The notes under the pieces are model-generated. The model did no database searches and was not told the origin of the DNA. It saw nothing but the letters and a program-made list of their open reading frames with translations. The position numbers and the translations under genes are program-made. DNA of 64,000 bases from Caulobacter sp. 602-1 (lineage in GTDB: Bacteria; Pseudomonadota; Alphaproteobacteria; Caulobacterales; Caulobacteraceae), in the NCBI RefSeq assembly GCF_003931565.1, contig NZ_RRYI01000008.1:124001-188000 (forward strand). Reading direction: 5' to 3'. This document shows positions 15,782 to 29,078 of this stretch, one piece after another; within the stretch, counting starts at the first letter, position 1, and every line of letters starts with the position of its first letter.

Positions 15782-18466
15782 ATGCGCCGTCTTATGTCCT
15801 CCGCGGCCGTCGCCGTGATTTTGTTCGCCGCAGGCGGCGTGTCGGCCGCGGCTTCCGGACACCTCCAGGTCAAGCCGAAGCCGGCCGCCGTCGCCGCGCA
15901 AGCCGGTTCGAAGGGCGCGACCTTCGCCACGGTGACGACCCAGCTCCCACGCGCTGTCCGGCCCACGCACTACGACCTGTCCTTCACGCCCGACGCCGAC
16001 AAGATGGCCTTCACCGCCAGCGTGAAGATCGCCATCGAGGTGGTCGAGCCGACCGCGACCGTGACCCTGCAGGCCGCCGACCTGGCCTTCTCCAAGGCCG
16101 AGATCGCCGGAGTCGGCGCGGCCAAGGTCAAGGTCGACGACGAGGCCCAGACCGCCAGCTTCACGTTCGCCAAGCCGCTTCCGAAGGGCAAGTACGTCCT
16201 GGCTCTCGACTACACGGGCAAGATCTACACCCAGGCCGCCGGCTTGTTCGCGCTCGACTACGAGACCGAGACCGGCAAGAAGCGCGCGATCTACACCCAG
16301 TTCGAGAACTCCGACGCCCGTCGCTTCATCCCCTCGTGGGACGAGCCGTTCTACAAGGCCACCTATAGCGTCGAGGCGACGATCCCGACCGGCCAGATGG
16401 CGCTGGGCAACATGCCGATCGCCTCGTCCAAGGACCTGGGTAACGGCAAGACCCTGGTCAAGTTTGCGACCTCGCCGAAGATGTCGACCTATCTGCTGTT
16501 CTTCGGCCTGGGCGAGTTCGATCGCGCCTCGGTCAAGGCGGCGGGCGCCGACGTCGGCGTGGTCACCAAGAAGGGCGACACCCCCAAGGCGCAGTTCGCC
16601 CTGAAGGCGGCCGCCGACATCCTGCCCTGGTACAATGACTATTTCGGCACGCCCTATCCGCTGCCGGTGCTGGACAACATCGCCGCCCCGGGCCGCAGCC
16701 AGTTCTTCAGCGCCATGGAGAACTGGGGCGCGATCTTCTACTTCGAATACGCCCTGCTGCTGGATCCGAAGATCTCCACCGAGAGCGACAAGCAGACTGT
16801 CTTCACGACCGTGGCCCACGAAATGGCCCACCAGTGGTTCGGCGACCTGGTCACCATGGCCTGGTGGGACGACCTGTGGCTGAACGAGGGCTTCGCCTCG
16901 TGGATGGAGGGCCGGGCGACCGAGCACTTCCACCCGGAATGGAACGCCAACCTGAACGCCGTGGGCGGCCGCGAATACGCCATGGGCCTGGACGCCTTGT
17001 CGACCACCCATCCGGTAGTTCAGCACGTGACCACCGTCGAGCAGGCCAGTCAGGCCTTCGACGGCATCACCTACCAGAAGGGCGAGGCCGTCATCCGCAT
17101 GCTGGAAAGCTATGTGGGTCACGACGCCTGGCGTGACGGCGTGCGCGCCTACATGAAGAAGCACGCCCACGGCAACACGGTCAGCGACGACCTGTGGTCG
17201 TCGGTCGAAGGCGCGGCCAAGAAGCCGATCACCGCCATCGCCCACGACTTCACCCTGCAGCCCGGCGTGCCGCTGATCACCGTCGACGCGGCGACCTGCG
17301 CGGCGGGCAAGACCACCCTGACCCTGACGCAAGGCGAGTTCAGCAAGGATATGCCGGGCAAGAAGCCGCTGCTGTGGCGCGTGCCCGTCACCGTCCGGGC
17401 CATCGGCGGCGGCGAGGCCAAGACCCTGGTCACCGGCGGCAAGGGCTCGGTCACGGTCGACGGCTGCGGCCCGGTCGTGGTCAATGCCGGTCAGAACGGC
17501 TATTTCCGCACCCAGTATGGCGCAGAGCGCTTTGGCGGCATCGTCCAGAGCTTCGCCAAGCTGCCGGCGATCGACCAGCTGGGCGTGATGAGCGACGCCT
17601 GGTCGATGGGCCTGGCCGGCTACCAGCCCGCCACCGACTTCCTCGACCTGGCCAAGGCCACGCCGGCCGACGCCGACCCGCAGGTGTTCTCGAAGATCGC
17701 CGGCGTCTATTCCAGCATCGACAACTACTATGAGGGCATGCCGACCGAGCGCGCGGCGTTCCGCAAGCTGGCCGTCGCCAAGCTGCGTCCGCTGCTGGCC
17801 AGGGTGGGCTGGACCGCCCGGTCGGGCGAGCCCGACAGCACCGCCATCCTGCGCGGCGAACTGATCGGCACGCTCGGCGGCCTGGGCGACCCGGAGGTCG
17901 TGGCCGAGGCCACCCGCCGGTTCAACGCCGACAAGACCGATCCGTCGGCCATCCCCGGTCCGCTGCGCAAGACCATCCTCAGCGTCGTGGCCCGTCACGC
18001 CGACGCCGCCACCTGGGACGCCATCCATGCCCAGGCCCTGGCCGAGAAGACCCCGCTGATCCGCGCCCAGCTGTTCTCGCTGCTGGCCTCGGCCGAGGAC
18101 GAGGCCCTGGCCAGGAAGGCGCTGGAGCTGGCCCTGACGCCGGAGCCGGGTGAGACGATGTCCAGCACGATGATCTCGCGCGTCGCCAGCGCGCACCCTG
18201 ACATGACCTTCGACTGGGCCGTGGCCAACAAGGACAAGGTCAACGAAAAGGTCGACTCAACCTCGCGCACCCGGTTCATCCCCGGTCTGGGCGCCGGCTC
18301 GTCGAACCCGGCCATGGCCGAGAAGATCAAGGCCTGGGCCGCGGCTAATCTGGCGGAAGGTTCGCGCAAGGAAGCCGACAAGGCCGCCGCCTCGGTGCTG
18401 AACCGCGCCAAGATCCGTGAGCAGCGCCTGCCCGCCATCACCGCCTGGGTCGGTAAGAACGGCTAA
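15782..18466 (+). CDS. Secreted M1-family zinc aminopeptidase
   Basis: 894 residues with a cleavable signal peptide (MRRLMSSAAVAVILFAAGGVSA), so it acts in the periplasm or beyond. The GAMEN-type exopeptidase motif appears as FSAMENWGA (about residue 310). The zinc site is HEMAHQWFGDLVTMAWWDD followed by LNEGFASWMEG (about 345-370), the HExxH-18-E arrangement of M1 enzymes. A C-terminal ERAP-like helical domain follows to the end. It releases N-terminal amino acids from peptides. The gene lies upstream of dnaK and is closed by its own terminator, so it is not part of the chaperone operon. Confidence 0.93.
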   Translation: MRRLMSSAAVAVILFAAGGVSAAASGHLQVKPKPAAVAAQAGSKGATFATVTTQLPRAVRPTHYDLSFTPDADKMAFTASVKIAIEVVEPTATVTLQAADLAFSKAEIAGVGAAKVKVDDEAQTASFTFAKPLPKGKYVLALDYTGKIYTQAAGLFALDYETETGKKRAIYTQFENSDARRFIPSWDEPFYKATYSVEATIPTGQMALGNMPIASSKDLGNGKTLVKFATSPKMSTYLLFFGLGEFDRASVKAAGADVGVVTKKGDTPKAQFALKAAADILPWYNDYFGTPYPLPVLDNIAAPGRSQFFSAMENWGAIFYFEYALLLDPKISTESDKQTVFTTVAHEMAHQWFGDLVTMAWWDDLWLNEGFASWMEGRATEHFHPEWNANLNAVGGREYAMGLDALSTTHPVVQHVTTVEQASQAFDGITYQKGEAVIRMLESYVGHDAWRDGVRAYMKKHAHGNTVSDDLWSSVEGAAKKPITAIAHDFTLQPGVPLITVDAATCAAGKTTLTLTQGEFSKDMPGKKPLLWRVPVTVRAIGGGEAKTLVTGGKGSVTVDGCGPVVVNAGQNGYFRTQYGAERFGGIVQSFAKLPAIDQLGVMSDAWSMGLAGYQPATDFLDLAKATPADADPQVFSKIAGVYSSIDNYYEGMPTERAAFRKLAVAKLRPLLARVGWTARSGEPDSTAILRGELIGTLGGLGDPEVVAEATRRFNADKTDPSAIPGPLRKTILSVVARHADAATWDAIHAQALAEKTPLIRAQLFSLLASAEDEALARKALELALTPEPGETMSSTMISRVASAHPDMTFDWAVANKDKVNEKVDSTSRTRFIPGLGAGSSNPAMAEKIKAWAAANLAEGSRKEADKAAASVLNRAKIREQRLPAITAWVGKNG

Positions 18467-18491
18467 ATCCTCGATAACGTGATATATTTCC

Positions 18492-18523
18492 TGGCCGCGC
18501 CCGAAGGGGTGCGGCCATTTTTC
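18492..18523 (+). terminator. Intrinsic terminator after the M1 aminopeptidase gene
   Basis: TGGCCGC (18492-18498) pairs with GCGGCCA (18511-18517), extended by GCCC/GGGT, followed by TTTTTCTT. Confidence 0.88.
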
Positions 18524-18567
18524 TTGCCCAAAAAGCCAGATTCCCCCTCGCGGCATGGGGTTATGGT

Positions 18568-18595
18568 CTTGCGCCCTTCACCCTATCCCCCATAT
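18568..18595 (+). promoter_or_regulatory. Sigma-32 (RpoH) heat-shock promoter of dnaKJ
   Basis: CTTGCGC at 18568-18574 and CCCCATAT ending at 18595, spaced 13 bases, fit the heat-shock consensus CTTGAAA-N13-CCCCAT. The leader to dnaK would be about 190 nt. The remaining bases up to 18793 contain a TTGACG at 18613 but no convincing -10 for a vegetative promoter, and no gene. Confidence 0.82.
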
Positions 18596-18793
18596 CCGGC
18601 TTCGAAGCGGGGTTGACGGGCTCGTCAAGTTCGCACAACGCATTTTGCCCGCTCGGTTTTCGCCGGTGGGACAGGATGTGGATCTAACCGTAAAGCGTAC
18701 GAACCCATCGGGGACGGGAACGAGAAAAACCGGGGCGCTTCCGAGAAGGCCCTCGTCACCACCGTCCGCCTAAAGGAGCGAACAGGTACCAAA

Positions 18794-20695
<1,902 letters not shown>

Positions 20696-20709
20696 TCGCC
20701 ATGCGCGCG

Positions 20710-20742
20710 CCGCGGAACATCAGCGACAGCCCTGTTCCGCGG
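20710..20742 (+). repeat. Intercistronic hairpin between dnaK and dnaJ
   Basis: CCGCGGAACA (20710-20719) and TGTTCCGCGG (20733-20742) are perfect 10-bp arms with a 13-base loop. There is no following T-run. It may stabilise the dnaK transcript or reduce read-through into dnaJ. Confidence 0.65.
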
Positions 20743-20855
20743 CCGCGACCTCTTGCCGCTCCGCCCGCTGGCGCCTTGCGCCGGGCCGCGTGCTATCCCA
20801 CCTCTTCCTTCATCAACGCCACTTTCGTGGGCCTTTTGGGCGCCAGACGCTGATT

Positions 20856-22013
20856 ATGCGCGACTATTACGAAATTCTCGGCGTGACCCGGACCATCGAT
20901 GACGCTGGTCTGAAGTCCGCGTTCCGCAAACTGGCGATGGAACACCACCCGGACCGCAACGGCGGATGCGAGAACGCCACCGGCCGGTTCAAGGAAATCA
21001 ACGAGGCCTATTCGGTCCTCTCCGATCCGCAGAAGCGCGCGGCCTACGACCGCTTCGGCCATGCCGGCGTCAATGGCGGCCAAGGCGGCGCGGGCGGCTT
21101 CGGTGGTCAGGGCTTCGACGCCAGCGACATCTTCAACGATGTCTTCGGCGACGTGTTCGGCGAGATGTTCGGCGGCGGTCGCCGTCAGTCGAACGGTCCC
21201 CAGCGCGGCCAGGACCTGCGCTATGATCTGGAGATCGCCCTCGAGCAGGCCTATGCCGGCGCCGAGGTCGAGATCAAGGTGCCCGCCGCCATGACCTGCG
21301 AGGTCTGCGAAGGCTCGGGCGCCAAGCCCGGCACCAACCCCACCGTCTGCGGCACCTGCGGCGGCGCCGGCCGGGTCCGCGCCACGCAAGGCTTCTTCGC
21401 GGTCGAGCGCGGCTGCCCGCGCTGCGGCGGCTCGGGCCGTCTGGTTCTCGATCCCTGCCAGAACTGCCATGGCCACGGCCAGGTGCGCCGCGAGCGCATC
21501 CTGTCGGTCCGCATCCCGGCCGGCGTCGACGACGGCGCCCGGATCCGCTTGGCGGGCGAGGGCGACGCGGGCGCGCGCGGCGGTCCGCGCGGCGACCTCT
21601 ACATCTTCCTGTCGGTGACCCCGCACGAACTGTTCGAGCGCGACGGTCTCGACCTGCTCTGCACCGTGCCGGTGCCGATGACCACCGCCGCCCTCGGCGG
21701 CGAGATCGAGGCCCCCTGCCTGCTGGGCGGCGAGACCTGCGACGGCGAGTGCAAGATCACCGTCACGGTTCCCGAAGGCGCCCAGACCGGCAAGACCGTC
21801 CGCCTCAAGGGCAAGGGCATGCCGTCCCTGCGCAGCCGCCAGCGCGGCGACCTGGTGGTCGAGCTGTTCGTCGAAACCCCGACCCACCTGTCCGCGCGCC
21901 AGAAGGAACTGATGCGCGAACTGGCCGGCCTCTGCGGCGAGAAGCAGAACCCCAAGTCCGCCAACTTCGTCGGCAAGGCCAAGCGGTTCTGGGAAGAGGT
22001 GACGGGGAACTAG
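20856..22013 (+). CDS. dnaJ: Chaperone protein DnaJ (Hsp40)
   Basis: 385 residues from the ATG at 20856, giving MRDYYEILGVTRTIDDAGLK. The J domain includes the HPD motif (MEHHPDRNGG), then a Gly/Phe-rich linker, then four zinc-binding repeats (CEVCEGSG, CGTCGGAG, CPRCGGSG, CQNCHGHG). The C-terminal substrate domain carries an unusual insertion CLLGGETCDGECK, adding three cysteines where E. coli DnaJ has a short loop. It stimulates DnaK ATPase and delivers substrates. It lies 160 bases after dnaK behind a hairpin; the ribosome site is weak, consistent with lower expression than dnaK. Confidence 0.97.
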   Translation: MRDYYEILGVTRTIDDAGLKSAFRKLAMEHHPDRNGGCENATGRFKEINEAYSVLSDPQKRAAYDRFGHAGVNGGQGGAGGFGGQGFDASDIFNDVFGDVFGEMFGGGRRQSNGPQRGQDLRYDLEIALEQAYAGAEVEIKVPAAMTCEVCEGSGAKPGTNPTVCGTCGGAGRVRATQGFFAVERGCPRCGGSGRLVLDPCQNCHGHGQVRRERILSVRIPAGVDDGARIRLAGEGDAGARGGPRGDLYIFLSVTPHELFERDGLDLLCTVPVPMTTAALGGEIEAPCLLGGETCDGECKITVTVPEGAQTGKTVRLKGKGMPSLRSRQRGDLVVELFVETPTHLSARQKELMRELAGLCGEKQNPKSANFVGKAKRFWEEVTGN

Positions 22014-22492
22014 GGTTCCCCCTTCGGACGCCTTTCCGCCGCGGGGGTGTTGTAGCGATCCAGGCCCCAGATCAACACCAGCAGCAGGGTAAGTGCGATG
22101 GCGGCGACGCCAGCCGCCGCGCCCATCATGGACTGCATGGTCTCCTTGTCCGGCCGGATCATCGCGTGCGGTTCCGGCGGGCGGAAAACGAGCGGGATCG
22201 TCACAGAAGCCGGCGGCCCGTTGGGATCGGGCTTGGTCATCTGGAACTTCGACGCCATCTTCAACGCCGCGTCGCCGAAGTGCTCGTCGGTCGGCGATTC
22301 CTCCAAGACCATGCAGCCGTCTAGCCGCCCGTCGGCCATCACGTCGCACCTGATGGTCGCCCTGCCGGAGATGTCGCGCCGCGCCGCGCGCGCTGGATAG
22401 AACTCGGCCAAATCCTCGCCGGAGGGTTTCACCAGCCAGTCGGGCCGGTGGATGATCGTGCCGGCGGGAGGTGGTGGCGAGGCTGTGCTCAT
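22010..22492 (-). CDS. TonB C-terminal-domain protein with a C-terminal membrane helix
   Basis: 160 residues from ATG 22492; a TTG two codons earlier is possible. About residues 15-100 look like a TonB_C energy-transducer domain (YPARAARRDISGRATIRCDV, ADGRLDGCMVLEESP, FGDAALKMASKFQM). The only strong hydrophobic helix is near the C-terminus (about 123-146, AAAGVAAIALTLLLVLIWGL). Canonical TonB has its helix at the N-terminus, a proline spacer, and the domain at the C-terminus, so this is reversed. No signal peptide is visible. It converges on dnaJ with a four-base overlap. The domain call is fairly sure; the function is unknown. Confidence 0.75.
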   Translation of the reverse strand: MSTASPPPPAGTIIHRPDWLVKPSGEDLAEFYPARAARRDISGRATIRCDVMADGRLDGCMVLEESPTDEHFGDAALKMASKFQMTKPDPNGPPASVTIPLVFRPPEPHAMIRPDKETMQSMMGAAAGVAAIALTLLLVLIWGLDRYNTPAAERRPKGEP

Positions 22493-22530
22493 AGGCAAAG
22501 CTCAACCGCACGTCGATATGGTCGTCAAGG

Positions 22531-22551
22531 ATGCTCGAACGTTCCGAGCAT
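22531..22551. promoter_or_regulatory. Palindrome upstream of mutS
   Basis: ATGCTCG (22531-22537) and CGAGCAT (22545-22551) flank a GAACGTTC core. It lies between the divergent TonB_C gene and mutS and may be an operator. It does not fit the Caulobacter SOS box GTTC-N7-GTTC. Confidence 0.3.
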
Positions 22552-22624
22552 GATGTTCCATACCCTTATTTCCTTAACGCCGCCCCTTAACGGGAGTCGC
22601 GACGCTCTGTAGTTTCCAGGCGTC

Positions 22625-25330
<2,706 letters not shown>

Positions 25331-25350
25331 CGCGTAACCATATAGGTCAT

Positions 25351-28173
25351 ATGCCCCGTCGCCTCCGCCCCACCCGCCTGGAACATGTCGTCGACGGGCA
25401 CGCCTTGCGCGCGCGCCTGTCCGCCGCCGCCCTCGACGCCATCGGCAACGAGGCCGAGCAGCGCGCCCGGGCCATCGACATCCTCAAGCAGGCGCTGTTT
25501 CGCGGCCGGATGATCGCCAAGGAGCGGCTGGAGAACGGCGCCAGCGGCGTCGAGACCGCCCGCCTGATCAGCGGCGTCACCGACGAGGTGATCACCGCCC
25601 TCTACGACTTCACCACGGTCCACGTCTTTCGAGCCCGAAACCCGACCGAGGGCGAGCGCCTGTGCCTGCTGGCCGTCGGCGGCTATGGCCGGGGCACCCT
25701 GGCCCCGTTCAGCGACATCGATCTGCTGTTCCTGCGGCCCTACAAGCAGACGCCGCACGCCGAGAGCGTCATCGAGTTCATGCTCTATGCGCTGTGGGAT
25801 CTGGGCTTCAAGGTCGGCCACGCCTCGCGGACCATCGAGGAGTGCGTGCGCCTCTCGAAGGAAGACTTCACGATCCGCACCTCGATCCTGGAGGCCCGCC
25901 GCCTGACCGGCGACGAGCGCCTGGCCAACGATCTCAAGAAACGCTTCCGAGACGACGTGATGAAGGGCACCGGCGCCCAGTTCGTCGCCGCCAAGCTGAA
26001 GGAACGCGACGATCGCCAGGCCCGGGCCGGGACCAGCCGTTACATGGTCGAGCCCAACGTCAAGGAAGGGAAGGGGGGGTTACGCGACCTCCATACCCTG
26101 ATGTGGATCGCCGAATATCTGCACCCGGTCGATCGGCCGGAGGACGTCTTCAAGCTGGAGGTGTTCTCGAGCCGAGAGACCAAGGCCTTCATCCGCGCCT
26201 TCGACTTCCTGCACGCCGTGCGGGCCCACCTGCATTTCACGACGGGGCGGCCCGAGGAGCGGCTGACCTTCGATCTGCAGCCCGAGATCGCCCGCCGCAT
26301 GGGCTATGGCGACCGGGGTGACGCGCCGGCGGTCGAGCGCTTCATGCGCCGCTACTTCCTGATCGCCAAGGAGGTCGGGGCCCTGACCCGCGCCTTCTCG
26401 GCCAAGCTGGAGGCCGAGCACTTCAAGAACGAGCCCAAGGGCATTTCGCGCTTCCTGCCGGGCGGCCGGCCCAAGCGCAAGGCGCTGGACGTCGAGGGGT
26501 TCTACGAGGACGGCGGTCGCCTGAACATCGACGGGCCGGCGGTCTTCGAGGCCGATCCGGTCAATCTGATCCGCCTGTTCAAGATCGCCGACGAACGCGA
26601 TCTCGACCTGCATCCGGACGCCTTCACGGCGGTGACCCGGAGTCTCTCGCTGATCACGTCCAAGGTGCGCCGCGCCCCCGAGGCCTGCCGGGCGTTCCTG
26701 GACCTGCTGGCGCGCGGCAAGCGCAGCTATCGCACCCTGACCCTGATGAACGACGCCGGGGTCCTGGGCCGCTTCATCCCCGAGTTCGGCCGCGTCGTCG
26801 CCCAGATGCAGTTCAACATGTACCACTCGTACACGGTGGACGAGCACACCCTGCGGGCCGTGGGCGTGATCGGCGACATGGCGGCCGGCCGGCTGGTCGA
26901 GGACCACCCCCTGGCCGTCTCGATCATGCCCCTGATCGAGGACCGCGAAGCGCTGTTCCTGGCCATGCTGCTGCACGACACCGGCAAGGGCGGCGTTGGC
27001 GGCCAGGAAAAGGCCGGGGCCCGCGCCGCCCGCAGCGCCTGCGAGCGCCTGGGCCTGGAACGGGTCAAGGTCGAACTGGTCGCCTGGCTGGTCGAGAACC
27101 ACCTGGTGATGAGCGACTTCGCCCAGAAGCGCGACGTGTCCGATCCCGGCACCGTCGCCGCCTTCGCCCGGATCGTCGAAAACCCCGAGCGCCTGCGCCT
27201 CTTGCTGGTCATCACCGTCGCCGACATCCGCGCCGTCGGGCCGGGGGTGTGGAACGGCTGGAAGGGCCAGCTGCTGCGCGAGCTCTACAACGCCACCGAG
27301 GCCGTGTTCCGGGGCGGGCGCGGCAGCGACGCCGCCGCCAACGTCCTGCGCCACCAGGAAAGTCTGGCAGAGGCCGCCCGCGCCACGCTGCTGGAGATCG
27401 ATCCGGCCGCCAAGGGCTGGGTGTCGGCGATGGAGAACGCCTATTTCAGCGCCTTTCCGCAGGAGGAGCTGTTCGAGCACGCCGCCCTGGCCCGCCGCGC
27501 CGCCATCCAGGGCGGGGCCGCCGCCGAGGGCCGAGTGCAGCCCAACCAGAACGCGGCCGAGATCGTGGTCGCCGCCAAGGACCGCCGCGGCCTGTTCGCC
27601 GACCTGGCCATGGCCATTTCCGCCCTGGGCGGCAATGTGGTCGGGGCTCGGGTCTTCACCTCCCGCCAGGGCCAGGCGCTGGACGTCTTCTACGTCCAGG
27701 ACGTGACCGGCGCGCCGTTCGGCTGCGAGAACCCGCGCGCCCTGCGCCGCCTGGCCGATGCGCTGGAAGCCGCCGGCAAGGGCGAGTCTCTGGGCGTAGA
27801 GCCGCGCCGGGGCTCCGAACCGTCCCGCGCCGCCGCCTTCGCCATCGCGCCGACCGTGACGATCGACAACGAGGCGTCCAACGACGCCACGGTGGTCGAG
27901 GCCTCGGGCCGCGACCGGCCGGGCCTGCTGCACGCCCTGGCCAAGACCCTCGCCGACAACGGCCTCTCCATCCAGTCGGCCCATATCGACGGGTATGGCG
28001 AGCGCGCCGTCGACGCCTTCTACGTCCAGACGCCGGAAGGCGGAAAGCTGACCGAGACCCGCAAGGTGGCCGGCGTCAAGGCCGACCTGCTGGCGGCTCT
28101 GGAGCAGAACGAGGCTACCGCGCCCGCCGCCCGACCGGGCTTGAAACGGGCGCGGGCCAGCGTGGCGCGGTAG
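25351..28173 (+). CDS. glnD: Bifunctional PII uridylyltransferase / uridylyl-removing enzyme
   Basis: 940 residues, full length. The N-terminal nucleotidyltransferase has GGYGRGTLAPFSDIDLLFL (about residue 110), with the GS/D-x-D metal site. The HD domain for UMP removal shows AMLLHDTGKGGVGG (about 535). Two ACT domains end the protein (KDRRGLFADLAMAISALGG and GRDRPGLLHALAKTLADNG), which sense glutamine. It modifies the PII proteins GlnB/GlnK and so connects nitrogen status to glutamine synthetase and transport. It follows mutS by 20 nt. Confidence 0.98.
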   Translation: MPRRLRPTRLEHVVDGHALRARLSAAALDAIGNEAEQRARAIDILKQALFRGRMIAKERLENGASGVETARLISGVTDEVITALYDFTTVHVFRARNPTEGERLCLLAVGGYGRGTLAPFSDIDLLFLRPYKQTPHAESVIEFMLYALWDLGFKVGHASRTIEECVRLSKEDFTIRTSILEARRLTGDERLANDLKKRFRDDVMKGTGAQFVAAKLKERDDRQARAGTSRYMVEPNVKEGKGGLRDLHTLMWIAEYLHPVDRPEDVFKLEVFSSRETKAFIRAFDFLHAVRAHLHFTTGRPEERLTFDLQPEIARRMGYGDRGDAPAVERFMRRYFLIAKEVGALTRAFSAKLEAEHFKNEPKGISRFLPGGRPKRKALDVEGFYEDGGRLNIDGPAVFEADPVNLIRLFKIADERDLDLHPDAFTAVTRSLSLITSKVRRAPEACRAFLDLLARGKRSYRTLTLMNDAGVLGRFIPEFGRVVAQMQFNMYHSYTVDEHTLRAVGVIGDMAAGRLVEDHPLAVSIMPLIEDREALFLAMLLHDTGKGGVGGQEKAGARAARSACERLGLERVKVELVAWLVENHLVMSDFAQKRDVSDPGTVAAFARIVENPERLRLLLVITVADIRAVGPGVWNGWKGQLLRELYNATEAVFRGGRGSDAAANVLRHQESLAEAARATLLEIDPAAKGWVSAMENAYFSAFPQEELFEHAALARRAAIQGGAAAEGRVQPNQNAAEIVVAAKDRRGLFADLAMAISALGGNVVGARVFTSRQGQALDVFYVQDVTGAPFGCENPRALRRLADALEAAGKGESLGVEPRRGSEPSRAAAFAIAPTVTIDNEASNDATVVEASGRDRPGLLHALAKTLADNGLSIQSAHIDGYGERAVDAFYVQTPEGGKLTETRKVAGVKADLLAALEQNEATAPAARPGLKRARASVAR

Positions 28174-28243
28174 GGCTGTCTTGCCGCCATCACGGATCGC
28201 CGCCTAGAGTCCGTCCGCAACCGGGGCCAAATCGGGAAACGAC

Positions 28244-28411
28244 ATGAAGCCGCCCATCAAGCGCCTGGCCGACCTCAAGCCCGCGGTCATCGCCGGGGCC
28301 TATGCCCGCCCGACGCCGAAGGTGGTGCGACGCAAGACCGCCAAGGTGCTGACGCCCGAGGAAAAGGCGGCGTTCCTGGCCTCGCGCCCGGACCTGTCGT
28401 CGAAGTCCTGA
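28244..28411 (+). CDS. Small basic protein, 55 aa, function unknown
   Basis: An ORF with an ATG preceded by GGGAAACG. The peptide is rich in Lys, Arg and Pro: MKPPIKRLADLKPAVIAGAY, then PKVVRRKTAKVLTPEEKAAF and a tail ending LSSKS. There is no membrane helix, signal peptide or cysteine. The composition fits a small nucleic-acid-associated or intrinsically disordered protein, but I do not recognise a family. It lies between glnD and a two-helix hypothetical on the same strand. Confidence 0.5.
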   Translation: MKPPIKRLADLKPAVIAGAYARPTPKVVRRKTAKVLTPEEKAAFLASRPDLSSKS

Positions 28412-28474
28412 GCGGGATCGACATCGCGCGTCTGGCTGCCTAGACCTTTGCCTCAGGTTGAGCGCGGGGCGGGC

Positions 28475-29011
28475 ATGGCGAAGGGTGTTGCGGTAACGGC
28501 GAGGGGCGAGGCCGCCGAGGCCTGGGCTCTCTGGGACAAGCTGAAGCGCCTGTTCCCGGCCTGGAACCTGTTGCTTGAGGCGTTCTACACGCCCGGCGCC
28601 TGGGGCTATATGGGCGTCGACTTCCTCAACGGTTTTCGCCGGAACCCTTCGACGGCGAAGGCCTTCGCGCTGCTGGACGGGATCGACGACGCCACGTTCG
28701 ACGCCCTGTCGGCCCTGGCCAGCCTGAACGCCCGTCGACATGATCAGATGGTCCGGGCGGTGGTTGTCGTCTACCTGACCGTGCCGTTGACGATCGCGGC
28801 CATCATGGCGGACCTGGCGGGCGACAGCATGCTGAGTTTCATTCGCGCGCACAGCACCGTGGCGATCCAGGTCGCGGCGGGCGTCACCCTGGGTCCGATC
28901 TCCTACCTGCAAGGCCAATGGCGCTCCCGCCAGATTCTCGGCGTGCTGGACCTGATCCGCATCGAACGCGGCCAGGCGCCGTTCACGGCCTTGGAGCTGC
29001 GGGAGGAGTAG
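28475..29011 (+). CDS. Hypothetical protein with two predicted membrane helices
   Basis: 178 residues from the ATG at 28475; a TTG nine codons earlier is possible. The N-terminal half is soluble and aromatic-rich (WDKLKRLFPAWNLLLEAFYT). Two hydrophobic helices follow (about 99-116, AVVVVYLTVPLTIAAIMADL, and 128-150, VAIQVAAGVTLGPISYLQG). A basic C-terminus (WRSRQILGVLDLIRIERGQ) probably sits in the cytoplasm. I do not recognise the family. It precedes the AraC-SDR pair but is separated from it by an operator-like element. Confidence 0.75.
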   Translation: MAKGVAVTARGEAAEAWALWDKLKRLFPAWNLLLEAFYTPGAWGYMGVDFLNGFRRNPSTAKAFALLDGIDDATFDALSALASLNARRHDQMVRAVVVVYLTVPLTIAAIMADLAGDSMLSFIRAHSTVAIQVAAGVTLGPISYLQGQWRSRQILGVLDLIRIERGQAPFTALELREE

Positions 29012-29037
29012 GGGCGGCTGGACAGTCAGGTGCGATG

Positions 29038-29076
29038 ATCGATAATCACTGGGCTAGATTTCAGTTTCGATCGTCC
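29038..29076. promoter_or_regulatory. Operator-like element immediately upstream of the AraC gene
   Basis: A 39-bp element whose ends, ATCGATAATC and CGATCGTCC, recur in inverted orientation at 29985-30023 with exactly the same overall length. It stops two bases before the AraC-family ATG, so binding there would block or drive that gene directly. Confidence 0.6.
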
Positions 29077-29078
29077 GA

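Noticed and set aside
15770..18196. An 808-codon open frame antisense to the M1 aminopeptidase gene, and similar long antisense frames opposite dnaK, ffh, glnD and mutS
   Set aside because: In high-GC DNA the frame opposite a real gene often stays open. These translations are rich in Gly, Arg, His and Gln without domain signatures, while the sense frames have clear motifs.
22541..22558. SOS (LexA) box before mutS
   Set aside because: The two GTTC copies are separated by ten bases, not seven.
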